64,000 nt of DNA from Aquisalimonas lutea (lineage in GTDB: Bacteria > Pseudomonadota > Gammaproteobacteria > Nitrococcales > Aquisalimonadaceae): NCBI RefSeq assembly GCF_030409225.1, contig NZ_JAUFPK010000007.1, positions 175,169 to 239,168 on the forward strand, read 5' to 3'. Both the position numbers and the translations under genes were made by a program. This document shows positions 1-12,028 of this stretch, piece after piece. The notes under the pieces are model-generated. The model did not search any database. It saw only the letters and a list, made by a program, of their open reading frames with translations, and had not been told where the DNA came from. Each line of letters begins with the position of its first letter. Position 1 is the first letter of the stretch.

Positions 1-517
1 GAACTTCCTGCCCGAACGCGCGGTGCGCCACATCGGTGCGGCGCCCAAGATCATCGACGACTTCCAGACGCTGCTCGAGGTGCGCGACACGGGCTTCCGC
101 GAGGGGTTCTTCATCCATGCGGCGAACCACCTGCGGCAGATGCTCGGCATGTTCGGGCTGATGATCTCCACGCACCTGCGGCCCGCCGCGGAAGACGGCT
201 TCGATCTGGAATCCATCCACGCGGTGATGCACGAGAAGCTCCACGGCCGCCTGGACCTGGCGACCCTGGCGGAGGTGGCGGGCATGTCCCGGCACGGCTT
301 CTGCCGCCGCTACAAGGCGGAGACCGGGAACTCCCCCTACCAGCACTTCCTGCACCTGAAGATGGAGCGTGCCTGCTACCTGCTGGACATCAGCCAGCAG
401 ACGGTGGCCGACATCGCGGAAAGCCTGGGCTACGACGACGCCTACTACTTCTCGCGGTTGTTCCGCAAGGTCATGGGCGTCTCGCCGTCGGGCTACCGCG
501 CCTCGCGGCACGGGTGA
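1..517 (+). CDS. AraC-family transcriptional regulator, C-terminal part (5' truncated by window edge)
   Basis: The reading frame is open from the first bases of the window, so the true start lies upstream and only the C-terminal ~170 residues are seen. The last ~100 residues form the double helix-turn-helix of the AraC/XylS family: a first helix pair around LATLAEVAGMSRHGFCRRYK, then a second containing VADIAESLGYDDAYYFSRLF and a final GVSPSGYR, the typical family ending. The upstream portion would be the effector-binding or dimerisation half, but too little is visible to name a ligand. It converges on the chemoreceptor gene, 13 bases away. DNA binding is secure; target genes are unknown. Confidence 0.85.
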   Translation, partial: NFLPERAVRHIGAAPKIIDDFQTLLEVRDTGFREGFFIHAANHLRQMLGMFGLMISTHLRPAAEDGFDLESIHAVMHEKLHGRLDLATLAEVAGMSRHGFCRRYKAETGNSPYQHFLHLKMERACYLLDISQQTVADIAESLGYDDAYYFSRLFRKVMGVSPSGYRASRHG

Positions 518-530
518 CGCTCTCGCCGGC

Positions 531-2231
531 CTAGTCGTCGCGATCCATGGCCACCTCGGGCCGGAATCCGCAGATCACCGCGCCCCAGTGCTGCCCGCCG
601 ACGAACAGCGGCAGCGAGAGATCGTTGAGCACCTCGCCGGTGTCGCGCAGGTAGGTCTGCAGCAGAAGCGGGTCGGTGTTGCGGGCGCGCCGGATCTCCG
701 TGTCGTTGTCGGCGAAGATGCGCTGGTGGCGGCTCCGGGGCCGGTCGTGCTCCGGATCGCCGGTGGGCGGCTCGGAGACGTCGCCGTGGTGGACGGCGAT
801 GTAGCCCTGCGTGTCGGTGAGCAGCAGGTAGGCGCCTCCGGGGATCTCGTCCCGGGCCCGGTCGATGGCCTGCTGGAACCGTTCCTGGAACGCCTCGGTA
901 TAGTCGGTGGTGTACTTGCGCGGGTCGCCGTCGAACACGCACTGGTAGTCCCGGTCCCAGATGTCGATGCCCTGTTGCCGCATGGCTTCCAGCTCGTCCC
1001 GGAAGCGATCGCGGTAGGCGGTGACCGTCTCGAGAATCGTCTCGAACGTGCCCTGGCCGGTCCGGTAGCCGGCCAGGCGCGCCATGGACGCCTCCGTCGC
1101 CTCCCGCAGCGTCGCCGAGTAGCCCGCCGACTCGCGCATGGCCTCGTTGACCTGCTGGCCCAGGTTGCGGATCTCGGTACTGCGGCTGTGGATTTCCTGG
1201 TTCGTCACGGTGAGCTCCTCGATGGAGGTGCCGATGGCGAGCAGCTCGCCGTGGGCCTTCTCCAGGGCGTCCACCATGCCCGCGAAGGTCTCCGCGGCGC
1301 CGCTCACCGCCTGGCGGCTGTCAGCGGCGTACTGGCGCATCTGCTCGCTGCCGCTGACGGTCTCCTGCACCTGCGTGTCCATGCCCGTGACGATGTCGTT
1401 GATCTCGTCGGTGGCGCTGTGCACCTTGCCGGCGAGGTCCCGCACCTCCTCGGCCACCACGGCGAAGCCGCGGCCCGCCTCGCCGGCGCGGGAGGCCTCG
1501 ATGGCGGCGTTGAGGGCCAGCAGGTTGGTCTGCCGGGAGAAGCCCTGGACCATCTCCATGATCGAGCTGATGCGCCGGGCGCTCTCGGTGAGACGGCCGA
1601 CGGTCTCGGCGAACTGCTCGAAGCGCTGGTTCATCTCGGTGATCTGGTCCGTCGCCCGGCCCAGCTCCTCCCGGGACCGGCGCACGCTGTCCAGGTTCTC
1701 CGCGTTGCTGGAGGACATGGCGTTGGTGCGCGTGGAGATGTCCTCCAGGGCCCGGGTGGTTTCCTCGCTGGACTGGAAGACCAGCTGCGAGTAGTTCTCC
1801 TGCTCCGCTGTGCGGTCCGCCGCCCCGCCGGTGGTCTTGCGCAGGCGGGCGGCTTCCACGGCGATGTCCAGGGCCCGGTGGCGCAGGTCCGCCATGGTCC
1901 CGCGGAAGTCGCCGAGCAGCCGTGCCAGACCCTGGTCCAGGCCCGACAGCGCCGGCTCATGGGTCTCCACCCGGGCCGACAGGTCGCCGTGACCGTCGCG
2001 GACCCGCTCCAGTATGACGCGCAGCTCCTCCATCGCCCGGTCCGCGCGGCGTCCCCAGAAGACGACGGCTGCGGCGGCGAGGGCAGCGCTCGCGGCGAGG
2101 CACGCCGCCGCGGCGAGCTCGCCCCCGGGCAGGGCCAGGGTCAGGGCGGCGAGCCCGGCGAGCTGGAGCAGCGTCAGGCTGCCCCCGAGGATCAGCAGTC
2201 TCTGTGTCATGGGTTGGTTCTTGATTGCCAC
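531..2231 (-). CDS. Membrane methyl-accepting chemotaxis protein with C-terminal sensor module
   Basis: 566-residue chemoreceptor. Two hydrophobic segments (about residues 11-33 and 36-58) anchor it with almost no periplasmic loop, so sensing is probably cytoplasmic. A long coiled coil carries the conserved signalling tip at about 233-260 ([20 protein letters not shown] and on), which contacts CheA/CheW. Beyond the coiled coil, residues ~415-566 form an extra globular module with the landmarks [35 protein letters not shown] and GGQHWGA. The second receptor in this window has the same module. Translation starts at GTG 2231 behind a strong GGAGGTGA site. A FliA-type promoter lies just upstream, so it should be expressed with late flagellar genes. 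The ligand is unknown. Confidence 0.93.
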   Translation of the reverse strand: MAIKNQPMTQRLLILGGSLTLLQLAGLAALTLALPGGELAAAACLAASAALAAAAVVFWGRRADRAMEELRVILERVRDGHGDLSARVETHEPALSGLDQGLARLLGDFRGTMADLRHRALDIAVEAARLRKTTGGAADRTAEQENYSQLVFQSSEETTRALEDISTRTNAMSSSNAENLDSVRRSREELGRATDQITEMNQRFEQFAETVGRLTESARRISSIMEMVQGFSRQTNLLALNAAIEASRAGEAGRGFAVVAEEVRDLAGKVHSATDEINDIVTGMDTQVQETVSGSEQMRQYAADSRQAVSGAAETFAGMVDALEKAHGELLAIGTSIEELTVTNQEIHSRSTEIRNLGQQVNEAMRESAGYSATLREATEASMARLAGYRTGQGTFETILETVTAYRDRFRDELEAMRQQGIDIWDRDYQCVFDGDPRKYTTDYTEAFQERFQQAIDRARDEIPGGAYLLLTDTQGYIAVHHGDVSEPPTGDPEHDRPRSRHQRIFADNDTEIRRARNTDPLLLQTYLRDTGEVLNDLSLPLFVGGQHWGAVICGFRPEVAMDRDD

Positions 2232-2259
2232 GAGTTCACCTCCAGGCCTCCTGCAGGGC

Positions 2260-2286
2260 CTATCGGCGAAGGCGCGGCAAACATGA
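2260..2286 (-). promoter_or_regulatory. Sigma-28 (FliA) promoter for the chemoreceptor gene
   Basis: On the minus strand the sequence reads TCATGTTT, 11 bases, GCCGATAG. The flagellar sigma-28 consensus is TAAAGTTT-N11-GCCGATAA, so 6 of 8 and 7 of 8 positions match with exact spacing. The -10 element ends 29 bases before the GTG start. Confidence 0.75.
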
Positions 2287-2492
2287 GAATTCCGGCTGAC
2301 GTGCCGGCCTTCCCGGCGGCGTCGCGGGTGGTCCGTCCAGCGGAACGTGCGCTTGCGTTTGGTGGCGATCCCTGTAATGGTTCAGTGTTAGCCCAGCAAC
2401 CCGGTAGAGAATCGCGCGGGTGATGGTTTGCTGGAGGTTTCAGGGAGCTCGTGCTGGCCGCCCTGGTCGGCGAGCCGGACAGGGTCGCGTCC

Positions 2493-4442
2493 ATGCGCAT
2501 TTCGTTTCCCCTGCAGATCGGTTTGCTCTGGGGCCTGGCGGCTGCCGTGGTCGGCGTGCCGTTCTGGCTGATCCACGAGCGCGAGGTCGACGCCTACCTG
2601 GAACGGGAGCGCGTCCAGCTGCAGGCGGCGTTGCGCAGCACCGATCGCCTGCTGCGGACCATGACCAACCAGGCGTTTGCCGATGTACTGGGCCGCGGCC
2701 GGTTGCGCGAGGTGCTGACACGGCCGTTCGACGGCCGGCCCGGCCAGGCAAGCGCCTTCTACCGCGACGCAATACTGGAGGTGGGCCGGGAGGCGCACCG
2801 CAGCCTGCGTACCTGCTGCGGGGCGAGCCTGCACGTGCTCGACGCCAGCGGGGCCTCGCTGGTGCACTTCGACGCCCGTCTCCGCGAAGGGCAGGCCGGC
2901 CGCTTTCCGGAGCGTGCGGTCGCTCCCGAGCTGATGGCGACACGGTTCGGCGCCCAGGGCTTCGAGGTGCGCCGCACCGGCCTGGCCTATCGCCGGATTC
3001 TGCCGATCTGGGACGAGCAGCAGCTGGTGGGGGGCGTGGAGGCGGTGCTCCAGCCGGGGGACCTGGTGACCCTGCTGCGCCGCATCGGCAGCCAGGCGCT
3101 GCTGTACCACATTCTGCTGCGCCGCGACGCCCTGCCGCCCGCCCTGGAGACGGAGGGCGGGTCCCAGCGCTTCCAGGACACGGAGCTGCACCCGGGGCTC
3201 GTGGAGCCGATCCAGACCGGCAGCCTCGGCTCGCGGCTTCCGCACTGGTTCCAGAAGTCCCGGTCCCTGCGCCACGCCCTGGCGGATGGCTATGCCGACA
3301 ACGATCCCGTCGGCGCCCTGGTGCGCGATGCCTACGGGCGTCACGTGGCCGTCGCCATGGTGCCCGTGGAGGACATGGCCGGGCGCCCCCTGGGATACGC
3401 GGTCTCGGAAAGCGGGGCCGGCCCGATCATCGCATGGCGCAACCAGATGGCCGTCTCGGCGGGCGTGGTGTTCCTCCTGGTGGGCGCCCTGAGCAACGTC
3501 GCCGTGCTCATGGTGCGCTGGCGGCGGGGTGCCCGGGCGCTGCGCGAGCAGATGCATGCCATCACCGAGAGCATGGGCGAGGGCGTCTACGTGCTCGATG
3601 CCACGGGCCGGGTGGGCTACGTCAACCAGGCGGCGAGCGCCATGCTGGGTTATCGCCCGGACGAGATCACCGGGGCCAAGGCGAACGCCCTGTTCTACGA
3701 CTCCTCCGGGGCGCAGGGACGGCCGACGCGGATCCCGGGCTGGGACGTGCTGCGCACCGGGGGCACGTACCGCAGTGATCGCCACGAGCTGCGGCGCCGG
3801 GACGGCACCAGCCTGCCCGTATCGCTGACGGTGAGCCCGCTGCAGGGCGTGCGCCGGGGCGTGGTGGCGGTGTTCCACGACATCGCCGACCGTGCCCGGG
3901 AACTGTCCAGCCTCAAGGAGCAGGCGGCGCGGGATCCGCTTACCGGGCTCGGCAACCGGCGCATGCTCGACTCCAGCCTCCAGCGGGAGAGCGCGCGGGC
4001 GCGGCGCACCGGCAACCCCCTGTCCCTGCTCATGCTGGATGTCGACGAGTTCAAGCTGTTCAACGACACCTTCGGTCACCCCGCCGGCGACCATGCGCTG
4101 TGCCGGATTGCGGCCATTCTCGAGGCGAGCGTCAACCGCCCGTCGGATCTCATCTGCCGGTACGGCGGCGAGGAGTTCGCGGTGATCCTGCCCGTCGCCG
4201 ACGCCGAGGCGGCGGCCGTCGTGGCCGAGCGCATCCGTGTCGCCGTGGAGCGCGCCGGGATCCGGCACACGGAAACCGCCAGCAGGCGGATGATGACGGT
4301 CAGCGTCGGCTGCGCCACCGCCGTGGGCATGGGGGCCGAGCCTGCGCTGCTCATCGCCCGCGCCGATGCCGGCGTCTACCGCGCCAAGAACCGCGGCCGC
4401 AATCGCGTTGAAGGGGTGGCGGAACCGGGGATCTCCCTTTGA
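2493..4442 (+). CDS. Membrane PAS-GGDEF diguanylate cyclase
   Basis: 649-residue protein predicted to make the second messenger c-di-GMP from two GTP. A first membrane helix (about 8-27) and a second near 317-343 enclose a ~290-residue extracytoplasmic sensor region. A PAS domain follows (~355-470), then a GGDEF domain (~475-640). The active-site signature is intact as GGEEF (558-562), preceded by the allosteric inhibition motif RxxD (R549-P-S-D552), so product feedback is expected. I chose the ATG at 2493 because it puts the first helix at the N-terminus; an in-frame GTG at 2451 would add 14 polar residues. The ligand of the sensor region is not apparent. Confidence 0.92.
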   Translation: MRISFPLQIGLLWGLAAAVVGVPFWLIHEREVDAYLERERVQLQAALRSTDRLLRTMTNQAFADVLGRGRLREVLTRPFDGRPGQASAFYRDAILEVGREAHRSLRTCCGASLHVLDASGASLVHFDARLREGQAGRFPERAVAPELMATRFGAQGFEVRRTGLAYRRILPIWDEQQLVGGVEAVLQPGDLVTLLRRIGSQALLYHILLRRDALPPALETEGGSQRFQDTELHPGLVEPIQTGSLGSRLPHWFQKSRSLRHALADGYADNDPVGALVRDAYGRHVAVAMVPVEDMAGRPLGYAVSESGAGPIIAWRNQMAVSAGVVFLLVGALSNVAVLMVRWRRGARALREQMHAITESMGEGVYVLDATGRVGYVNQAASAMLGYRPDEITGAKANALFYDSSGAQGRPTRIPGWDVLRTGGTYRSDRHELRRRDGTSLPVSLTVSPLQGVRRGVVAVFHDIADRARELSSLKEQAARDPLTGLGNRRMLDSSLQRESARARRTGNPLSLLMLDVDEFKLFNDTFGHPAGDHALCRIAAILEASVNRPSDLICRYGGEEFAVILPVADAEAAAVVAERIRVAVERAGIRHTETASRRMMTVSVGCATAVGMGAEPALLIARADAGVYRAKNRGRNRVEGVAEPGISL

Positions 4443-4466
4443 TCCGGCGCGTCGGGCCGGTATACT
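4439..4466 (+). promoter_or_regulatory. Sigma-70 promoter for the thrS operon
   Basis: TTGATC, 16 bases, TATACT. The -35 box overlaps the stop codon of the diguanylate cyclase. This leaves an untranslated leader of roughly 85 bases before thrS, long enough for translational control as in the E. coli thrS operator, though I could not identify a tRNA-like fold with confidence. Confidence 0.65.
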
Positions 4467-4557
4467 CGCCGGCCTGTTGAGCGTGGCGGCCGTGCGGCCG
4501 CTGCGCCGGAATGCATGTGGCCTCTCGTATGGGTCACCACTGGCAGGAGATGTGTCC

Positions 4558-6483
4558 ATGCCCGTTATCACCCTTCCCGACGGCAGCCGCCGCGAGTACC
4601 CGGAACCCGTCCCCGTCTCCCGCGTGGCCGCGGATATCGGCAGCGGGCTTGCGCGGTCGACCCTGGCGGGCCGCGTCAACGGCGAGCTGCGCGACGCCTG
4701 CGACCTGATCGCCGACGACGCCGAGCTGCAGATCATCACCCCGCGGGATGACGAAGGGCTGGAGATCATCCGCCACTCCTGCGCCCACATGCTCGGGCAG
4801 GCGGTGAAGCAGCTCTACCCCGAGGCGCAGATGGCCATCGGCCCGGTGGTGGAGGACGGCTTCTACTACGACATCCGCTACGACCCGGGCTTCACGCCGG
4901 ACGACCTGGAGCGCATCGAGCAGCGCATGGCCGAGCTCATCGACCAGGAGTACGACGTCATCAAGGAGGTGACGCCGCGGGAGGAGGTCCTGCGCATCTT
5001 CCGCGAGCGCAACGAGCCGTACAAGGTGCAGCTGGTGGAGGACATGCCCGACGTGGCGTCGATGGCGCTGTACTACCACCAGGAGTACGTGGACATGTGC
5101 CTCGGCCCGCACGTGCCCAATACCCGCTTCTGCAAGGCGTTCAAGCTCACCAAGCTGGCCGGCGCCTACTGGCGCGGCGACGCCGCCAACGAGATGCTCC
5201 AGCGCGTCTACGGCACCGCCTGGGGCGAGCGCAAGGCGCTCAAGGCCTACCTCAAGCGCCTGGAGGAGGCCCAGAAGCGCGATCACCGGCGCATCGCCCG
5301 GGCCCAGGACCTGTTCCACGTCCAGGAAGAGTCCCCGGGCATGGTCTTCTGGCACGACCGCGGCTGGCGCATCTACCGCGTGCTGGAGGACTACATCCGG
5401 CGCCTGCTGCAGGAGCACGACTACCAGGAGGTACGCACGCCGCAGCTCGTCGACCGCAGCCTGTGGGAGCGCTCGGGGCACTGGGAGAAGTTCGGTGACG
5501 ACATGTTCTACACCGAATCCGAGAACCGCACCTACGCGGTCAAGCCCATGAACTGCCCCTGCCACGTGCAGATCTTCAACCAGGGCCTGAAGAGCTACCG
5601 CGATCTGCCCCTGCGCATGGCGGAGTTCGGCTCCTGCCACCGCAACGAGCCCTCGGGCACGCTGCACGGGCTCATGCGGGTGCGCAACTTCGTCCAGGAC
5701 GACGCCCACATCTTCTGCACCGAGGACCAGGTGCAGTCCGAGGTGGCCGCGTTCATCGACCTGGTGTTCCGCGCCTACCGGGAGCTGGGCTTCGACGAGA
5801 TCCTCATCGCCCTGTCCACGCGCCCGGAAAAGCGCGTGGGCTCCGACGCCGTCTGGGACAAGGCCGAGGCGGCCCTGGACACCGCGCTGCAGAACGCGGG
5901 CCTGGACTTTACCCTGCAGCCGGGCGAGGGGGCGTTCTACGGGCCCAAGGTGGAATTCTCGCTGAAGGACTGCCTCGGGCGCGTGTGGCAGTGCGGCACC
6001 ATCCAGGTGGACTTCGCGCTGCCCGGCCGCCTGGGGGCGTCGTACGTCGCCGAGGACGGCAGCCGCCGCGAGCCGGTGATGCTGCACCGGGCCATTCTCG
6101 GCTCGTTCGAGCGTTTCATCGGCATTCTCATCGAGGAGCACGCCGGCGCCCTGCCGCTGTGGCTGGCGCCGGAGCAGGCGGTGGTTCTCAATATCACCGA
6201 CCGCCAGGCGGAGGCGGCCCGCAGCCTCGAAAAAACCCTTCGCAGCCGGGGATTTCGCGCTTCAAGCGACTTGAGAAACGAGAAGATCGGCTTTAAAATC
6301 CGCGAGCACACTTTGCAGAAGGTCCCCTACATGCTCGTCATCGGGGACCGCGAAATGGAAACAGGATCCGTGGCCGTGCGGACGCGCTCCGGCGAAGATC
6401 TCGGCTCCATGCTCGTGGAGGCGCTGATCGAGAAGCTCGAGGCGGAGGCTGCACGGCCGAATAGTGGCACTGCGGAGGATTAA
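4558..6483 (+). CDS. thrS: Threonyl-tRNA synthetase
   Basis: 641 residues, against 642 in E. coli. It charges tRNA-Thr with threonine in the cytoplasm. An N-terminal TGS domain ([14 protein letters not shown]...) is followed by the editing domain ([16 protein letters not shown]), the class II catalytic core with motif 2 ([16 protein letters not shown]) and the zinc-binding region around [10 protein letters not shown], then the anticodon-binding domain. ATG 4558 has an AGGAGA ribosome site and gives the family N-terminus; longer upstream readings add unrelated sequence. It is first in the operon with infC, rpmI and rplT; the infC start lies only three bases beyond the thrS stop, implying translational coupling. 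Confidence 0.98.
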   Translation: MPVITLPDGSRREYPEPVPVSRVAADIGSGLARSTLAGRVNGELRDACDLIADDAELQIITPRDDEGLEIIRHSCAHMLGQAVKQLYPEAQMAIGPVVEDGFYYDIRYDPGFTPDDLERIEQRMAELIDQEYDVIKEVTPREEVLRIFRERNEPYKVQLVEDMPDVASMALYYHQEYVDMCLGPHVPNTRFCKAFKLTKLAGAYWRGDAANEMLQRVYGTAWGERKALKAYLKRLEEAQKRDHRRIARAQDLFHVQEESPGMVFWHDRGWRIYRVLEDYIRRLLQEHDYQEVRTPQLVDRSLWERSGHWEKFGDDMFYTESENRTYAVKPMNCPCHVQIFNQGLKSYRDLPLRMAEFGSCHRNEPSGTLHGLMRVRNFVQDDAHIFCTEDQVQSEVAAFIDLVFRAYRELGFDEILIALSTRPEKRVGSDAVWDKAEAALDTALQNAGLDFTLQPGEGAFYGPKVEFSLKDCLGRVWQCGTIQVDFALPGRLGASYVAEDGSRREPVMLHRAILGSFERFIGILIEEHAGALPLWLAPEQAVVLNITDRQAEAARSLEKTLRSRGFRASSDLRNEKIGFKIREHTLQKVPYMLVIGDREMETGSVAVRTRSGEDLGSMLVEALIEKLEAEAARPNSGTAED

Positions 6484-6486
6484 GGC

Positions 6487-7035
6487 ATCGCTCTGAAAAA
6501 CAAGCGAAAGCGTACTGGTTCCGCTGACGACAAGAACGTCAACGATCAGATCCAGACGCAACAGGTCCGTCTGATCGACCAGGAAGGTGAACAAGTGGGT
6601 ATCGTCTCTCTGGAGGACGCGCTCCAGCGTGCGGAGGATGCCGGCCTGGACCTGGTCGAGATGGTACCTCACCCGGAGACGGCCGTTTGCCGGATCATGG
6701 ATTACGGCAAACACAAGTTCGAGGCGAGCAAGAAGCAGCAGGCCGCCAAGAAGAAGCAGAAGCAGGTTCAGCTCAAGGAGGTCAAGTTCCGCCCGGGCAC
6801 GGACGAGGGCGACTACTCCGTGAAGGTGAGAAACCTGCGCCGGTTCCTGGAAGAGGGCGATCGGGGCAAGGTCACGCTGCGGTTCCGCGGCCGGGAGATG
6901 GCGCACCAGGACCTGGGTCTGAAGCTTCTGGAGCGTGTCGAGGCGGATCTCGAGGACATCGCGGTGGTGGAGCAGCGGCCCAAGATGGAGGGCCGCACCA
7001 TGGTGATGATGCTCGCGCCGCGCAAGAAGAGCTGA
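6487..7035 (+). CDS. infC: Translation initiation factor IF-3, started at a non-canonical ATC codon
   Basis: 182 residues if started at ATC 6487; E. coli IF-3 has 180 and uses ATT. The first in-frame standard start (GTG 6595) would remove 36 residues, including the conserved N-terminal stretch ending [10 protein letters not shown] perfect GGAGG (6474-6478) sits 8 bases before ATC 6487. Visible domains: N-domain ([32 protein letters not shown]), lysine-rich linker ([13 protein letters not shown]) and C-domain ([29 protein letters not shown]). IF-3 rejects non-AUG starts on the small subunit, so a rare start on its own mRNA gives the autorepression known in E. coli. Confidence 0.95.
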   Translation: MALKNKRKRTGSADDKNVNDQIQTQQVRLIDQEGEQVGIVSLEDALQRAEDAGLDLVEMVPHPETAVCRIMDYGKHKFEASKKQQAAKKKQKQVQLKEVKFRPGTDEGDYSVKVRNLRRFLEEGDRGKVTLRFRGREMAHQDLGLKLLERVEADLEDIAVVEQRPKMEGRTMVMMLAPRKKS

Positions 7036-7106
7036 TTGACATTTCTGGAAACACTGCCCTGGCCAGCCCCGCGCTGGCCGGCTGTTTTTCTGACTGGAGA
7101 CTGGCA

Positions 7107-7304
7107 ATGCCCAAGTTGAAGACGAATCGCGGCGCGGCGAAGCGCTTTGCGAGAACGGGGTCGGGTCGTTTCAAGCGCAAGAAGGCGTTTGCCAACCACA
7201 TCCTGACCAAGAAGGCGCAGAAGCGGAAGCGCAACCTGCGCGGTTTCACGCTGGTCGCCAAGCAGGATCACGAGAGCGTGCGGCGCCTGCTGCCGTACAG
7301 CTGA
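7107..7304 (+). CDS. rpmI: 50S ribosomal protein L35
   Basis: 65 residues, very basic, beginning [20 protein letters not shown] and ending [10 protein letters not shown], the standard L35 pattern and length. It starts at ATG 7107 behind GGAGA and lies between infC and rplT. In E. coli its leader is the L20-binding autoregulatory site; the same control is plausible here but not shown. Confidence 0.97.
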   Translation: MPKLKTNRGAAKRFARTGSGRFKRKKAFANHILTKKAQKRKRNLRGFTLVAKQDHESVRRLLPYS

Positions 7305-7328
7305 CTGGTAATCGGGGAGTTCTGAGAC

Positions 7329-8857
<1,529 letters not shown>

Positions 8858-8889
8858 GGCCCGGGCGGTGACAGAGCTGAGGAGCTCGA

Positions 8890-11268
8890 ATGAGGATCAG
8901 TGAGCAGTGGCTGACCGAATGGGTGCCGGTGGAGCTGGCGACCGAGGATCTCGCCCATCGGCTGACCATGGCCGGCCTGGAGGTGGACGCCGTCGAGCCC
9001 GCCGCGCCGGCGTTCGACGGTGTGGTGGTCGCCGAGATCGTGGGCTGCCGGCCCCATCCCGGCGCCGACAAGCTGTCCCTGTGCGACGTCGACGACGGCA
9101 GCGGCGAGCGGCTGCAGGTGGTCTGCGGCGCGCCCAATGCCCGCGTCGGCCTGCGTGCGCCGCTGGCCCGCGTGGGCGGCGTGCTGCCGGGGGATGTCAC
9201 CATCCGCCGCGCCCGCATGCGCGGCGAGGCCTCCGCAGGCATGCTGTGCTCCGCCCGCGAGCTCGGCCTGAGCGACGACGCCGCCGGGCTCATGGAGCTG
9301 CCGGCGGACGCTCCGGTGGGCCGTGACCTGCGCGAGTGGCTGCAGCTCGACGACAGCGTCATCGAGGTGGACCTGACGCCCAACCGCGGCGACTGCCTGG
9401 GCATGATCGGCGTGGCGCGCGAGGTATCGGCGCTTACCGGCGTGAACCGCGTCGCCGGCGAGCCCGCCCCCGTGGCGCCGTCCATCGACGAGACCCTGCC
9501 CGTGGAGCTGCACGACCCGGCGGCCTGCCCCCGCTACGTGGGCCGGGTGCTGCGCGGCGTCGACGTCAGCGCCGCCACGCCCGTGTGGCTGCAGGAGCGT
9601 CTGCGCCGGGCCGGCGTGCGCAGCCTGGGGCCGGTGGTGGACGTGACCAACTACGTCATGCTGGAGCTGGGCCAGCCCATGCACGCCTTCGACCTGGAGC
9701 GCATCCGGGGCGGGATCATCGTTCGCCAGGCGGACCAGGGCGAACGGCTCCAGCTTCTTAACGACGAGACCGTGACCCTCCAGGCGGGTACGCTGGTCAT
9801 CGCCGACCACCAGGGGCCGGTGGCCATGGCCGGGGTCATGGGCGGCGCGGCCTCCGCCGTGACCGACGACACCACCGACATCTTCTTCGAGAGCGCGTTC
9901 TTCGCGCCGGAGGCGATGGCGGGGCGGGCACGGGCGTACGGCCTGCACACGGACTCGTCCCACCGCTTCGAGCGCGGCGTCGACCCCGCCGGCCAGGTGC
10001 GGGCGGTGGAGCGGGCCACGGCGCTGCTCCAGAGCATTGCCGGCGGGCAGCCGGGCCCGGTGGTCACCGAGGAGTCCGCGGCGCACGTGCCGCAGGCCCG
10101 GAGCGTGCGGCTGCGCGGCGAGCGCATCCGCCAGCTGCTCGGCATGGATATCCCCGCGGAGCGGGTGAGCGACATCCTCGGCCGGCTGGGCATGGACGCG
10201 CGGCCGGAGGACGGCGCCTGGCAGGTCACCGTGCCGGCGTATCGTTTCGACGTGGCCATCGAGGCGGATCTCGTCGAGGAGCTCGCGCGCATCTACGGCT
10301 ACGAGCACATCCCGAGCACGCGGCCGGCATCCCCCGCGCGGATCCTGCCGCACTCCGAGGAGCGGGTGCCGCTGCACCGCCTGCGCAGCGGGCTGATCGA
10401 CCGCGGCTACCAGGAAGCGGTCACCTACAGCTTCGTGGATGCGGCCATGCAGGAGCTGCTGGACCCGGAGCACACGCCGGTGCCGCTGGCCAACCCGCTG
10501 TCCGCGGAGATGGCGGTCATGCGCACGTCGCTGTGGCCGGGGCTCGTGCGGGCCGCGCTGTACAACCGGCACCGCCAGCAGCCGCGGGTGCGGCTGTTCG
10601 AGACCGGCCTGCGCTTCCGCGGCGGGCTGGACACGCTGGAACAGGACCCCATGGTGGCCGCCGTCGCCCTGGGGCCGGCCCGCCCCGAGCAATGGGGCGA
10701 GCCGCGCCGGGACCTGGACTTCTTCGACATCAAGGGCGACCTGGAGGCCCTGATCGCGCTGACGGGGCGCGCCCACGCCTTCCGCTTCACCGCCGAGCAG
10801 CATCCGGCGCTGCATCCCGGGCAGTCGGCGCGCATTCTCCTGGACGACCAGCCGGTGGGGTGGCTGGGCGCGCTGCACCCGGAGGTGCGCAAGCGCCTGG
10901 ACCTGGACGAGCCGGTGCTGGTCTTCGAGATCGCCCAGCAGGCACTGCAGGCGGCCCGGCTGCCCGGGTTCACGCCGCTGTCCCGGTATCCGTCCATCCG
11001 CCGCGACCTGGCCGTGGTGGTGGACGACGACGTCTCCGCCGCCGCCCTGGCCGAGTGCGTGCGCCGCACGGCGGGCGAGCTGCTCCAGGACGCGGTGCTG
11101 TTCGACGTCTACCAGGGCAAGGGCGTCCCCGAGGGCCGGAAGAGCATCGGTATTGGGTTGATTTTGCAGGATTTCTCGCGCACTCTAACGGATAGTGACG
11201 TAGACGGGCTGGTGGCCGCTGTCGTGACCGCGCTGCGCACCGAGCTGAATGCCGAATTGAGGGGTTGA
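8890..11268 (+). CDS. pheT: Phenylalanyl-tRNA synthetase beta subunit
   Basis: 792 residues, the expected length for bacterial PheT. The N-terminus carries the tRNA-binding fold ([20 protein letters not shown]) followed by the B3/B4 editing region ([15 protein letters not shown]), B5 domain and the C-terminal ferredoxin-fold anticodon-binding domain ([20 protein letters not shown]). It partners PheS. ihfA starts 4 bases after its stop, the same pheS-pheT-ihfA order as in E. coli. Confidence 0.98.
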   Translation: MRISEQWLTEWVPVELATEDLAHRLTMAGLEVDAVEPAAPAFDGVVVAEIVGCRPHPGADKLSLCDVDDGSGERLQVVCGAPNARVGLRAPLARVGGVLPGDVTIRRARMRGEASAGMLCSARELGLSDDAAGLMELPADAPVGRDLREWLQLDDSVIEVDLTPNRGDCLGMIGVAREVSALTGVNRVAGEPAPVAPSIDETLPVELHDPAACPRYVGRVLRGVDVSAATPVWLQERLRRAGVRSLGPVVDVTNYVMLELGQPMHAFDLERIRGGIIVRQADQGERLQLLNDETVTLQAGTLVIADHQGPVAMAGVMGGAASAVTDDTTDIFFESAFFAPEAMAGRARAYGLHTDSSHRFERGVDPAGQVRAVERATALLQSIAGGQPGPVVTEESAAHVPQARSVRLRGERIRQLLGMDIPAERVSDILGRLGMDARPEDGAWQVTVPAYRFDVAIEADLVEELARIYGYEHIPSTRPASPARILPHSEERVPLHRLRSGLIDRGYQEAVTYSFVDAAMQELLDPEHTPVPLANPLSAEMAVMRTSLWPGLVRAALYNRHRQQPRVRLFETGLRFRGGLDTLEQDPMVAAVALGPARPEQWGEPRRDLDFFDIKGDLEALIALTGRAHAFRFTAEQHPALHPGQSARILLDDQPVGWLGALHPEVRKRLDLDEPVLVFEIAQQALQAARLPGFTPLSRYPSIRRDLAVVVDDDVSAAALAECVRRTAGELLQDAVLFDVYQGKGVPEGRKSIGIGLILQDFSRTLTDSDVDGLVAAVVTALRTELNAELRG

Positions 11269-11272
11269 ACGC

Positions 11273-11572
11273 ATGGCATTGACCAAGGCAGACATGGCGG
11301 AGCGATTGTTCGAGGAAGTCGGCTTGAACAAGCGCGAGGCCAAGGAACTGGTCGAGTGTTTCTTCGAGGAGATCCGTCAGGCCCTGGAGAACGGCACTGC
11401 CGTGAAGTTGTCCGGTTTCGGCAACTTCGATCTTCGGGACAAAGGGGAACGGCCCGGCCGCAACCCGAAGACCGGGGAGGAAATCCCCATCTCTGCCCGC
11501 CGCGTGGTCACCTTCCGGCCCGGGCAGAAACTCAAGGCGCGGGTGGAAGCATATGCTGGAACCGGGGAATAA
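11273..11572 (+). CDS. ihfA: Integration host factor alpha subunit
   Basis: 99 residues with the HU/IHF fold; the DNA-bending arm is visible as [23 protein letters not shown] bends DNA at specific sites and supports recombination, transcription and replication initiation. The position directly after pheT identifies the alpha rather than the beta subunit. The next gene starts inside the last codons of ihfA. Confidence 0.97.
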   Translation: MALTKADMAERLFEEVGLNKREAKELVECFFEEIRQALENGTAVKLSGFGNFDLRDKGERPGRNPKTGEEIPISARRVVTFRPGQKLKARVEAYAGTGE

Positions 11573-11909
11573 CGACGAGCTGCCGCCGATTCCGGCGAAG
11601 CGCTACTTCACCATCGGTGAAGTCAGCGAGCTGTGCGGCGTCAAGCCGCACGTGCTGCGCTACTGGGAGCAGGAATTCCCCCAGGTGAAGCCGGTCAAGC
11701 GCCGGGGCAACCGGCGCTACTACCAGCGCCAGGACGTGATCCTGATCCGCCAGATCCGCTCCCTGCTGTACCAGGAAGGCTTCACCATCGGCGGCGCCCG
11801 CCAGCGGCTCTCCGGCGAGGACGCCCGCGAGGACCTCAACCAGAGCCAGCAGGTCATCCACCAGATCCGCCTGGAGCTGGAAGAGGTGGTCCAGGCCCTG
11901 AAGCGGTGA
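11553..11909 (+). CDS. MerR-family regulator downstream of ihfA
   Basis: 118 residues. The N-terminal winged helix-turn-helix is clear ([23 protein letters not shown], residues ~17-40, then [13 protein letters not shown]), followed by a short helical dimerisation region. No metal- or drug-binding domain follows. It overlaps ihfA by 20 bases, so the two are translated together. A small MerR-like protein in this position is common in gammaproteobacteria, but its targets are not established as far as I know. Confidence 0.9.
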   Translation: MLEPGNNDELPPIPAKRYFTIGEVSELCGVKPHVLRYWEQEFPQVKPVKRRGNRRYYQRQDVILIRQIRSLLYQEGFTIGGARQRLSGEDAREDLNQSQQVIHQIRLELEEVVQALKR

Positions 11910-11911
11910 GC

Positions 11912-11940
11912 TTGGCCTCACCGCCGGTTTTGTGTAATAT
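11912..11940 (+). promoter_or_regulatory. Promoter of tRNA-Pro
   Basis: TTGGCC, 17 bases, TAATAT; the -10 box ends 11 bases before the mature tRNA 5' end. Confidence 0.55.
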
Positions 11941-11950
11941 CCCCAGTCGT

Positions 11951-12028
<78 letters not shown>

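Noticed and set aside
369-2423. Long plus-strand open frame opposite the first chemoreceptor
   Set aside because: Shadow of the minus-strand receptor, with low-complexity composition.
2388-4790. Very long minus-strand open frame opposite the diguanylate cyclase
   Set aside because: High-GC shadow frame; the plus strand encodes a clear GGDEF protein.
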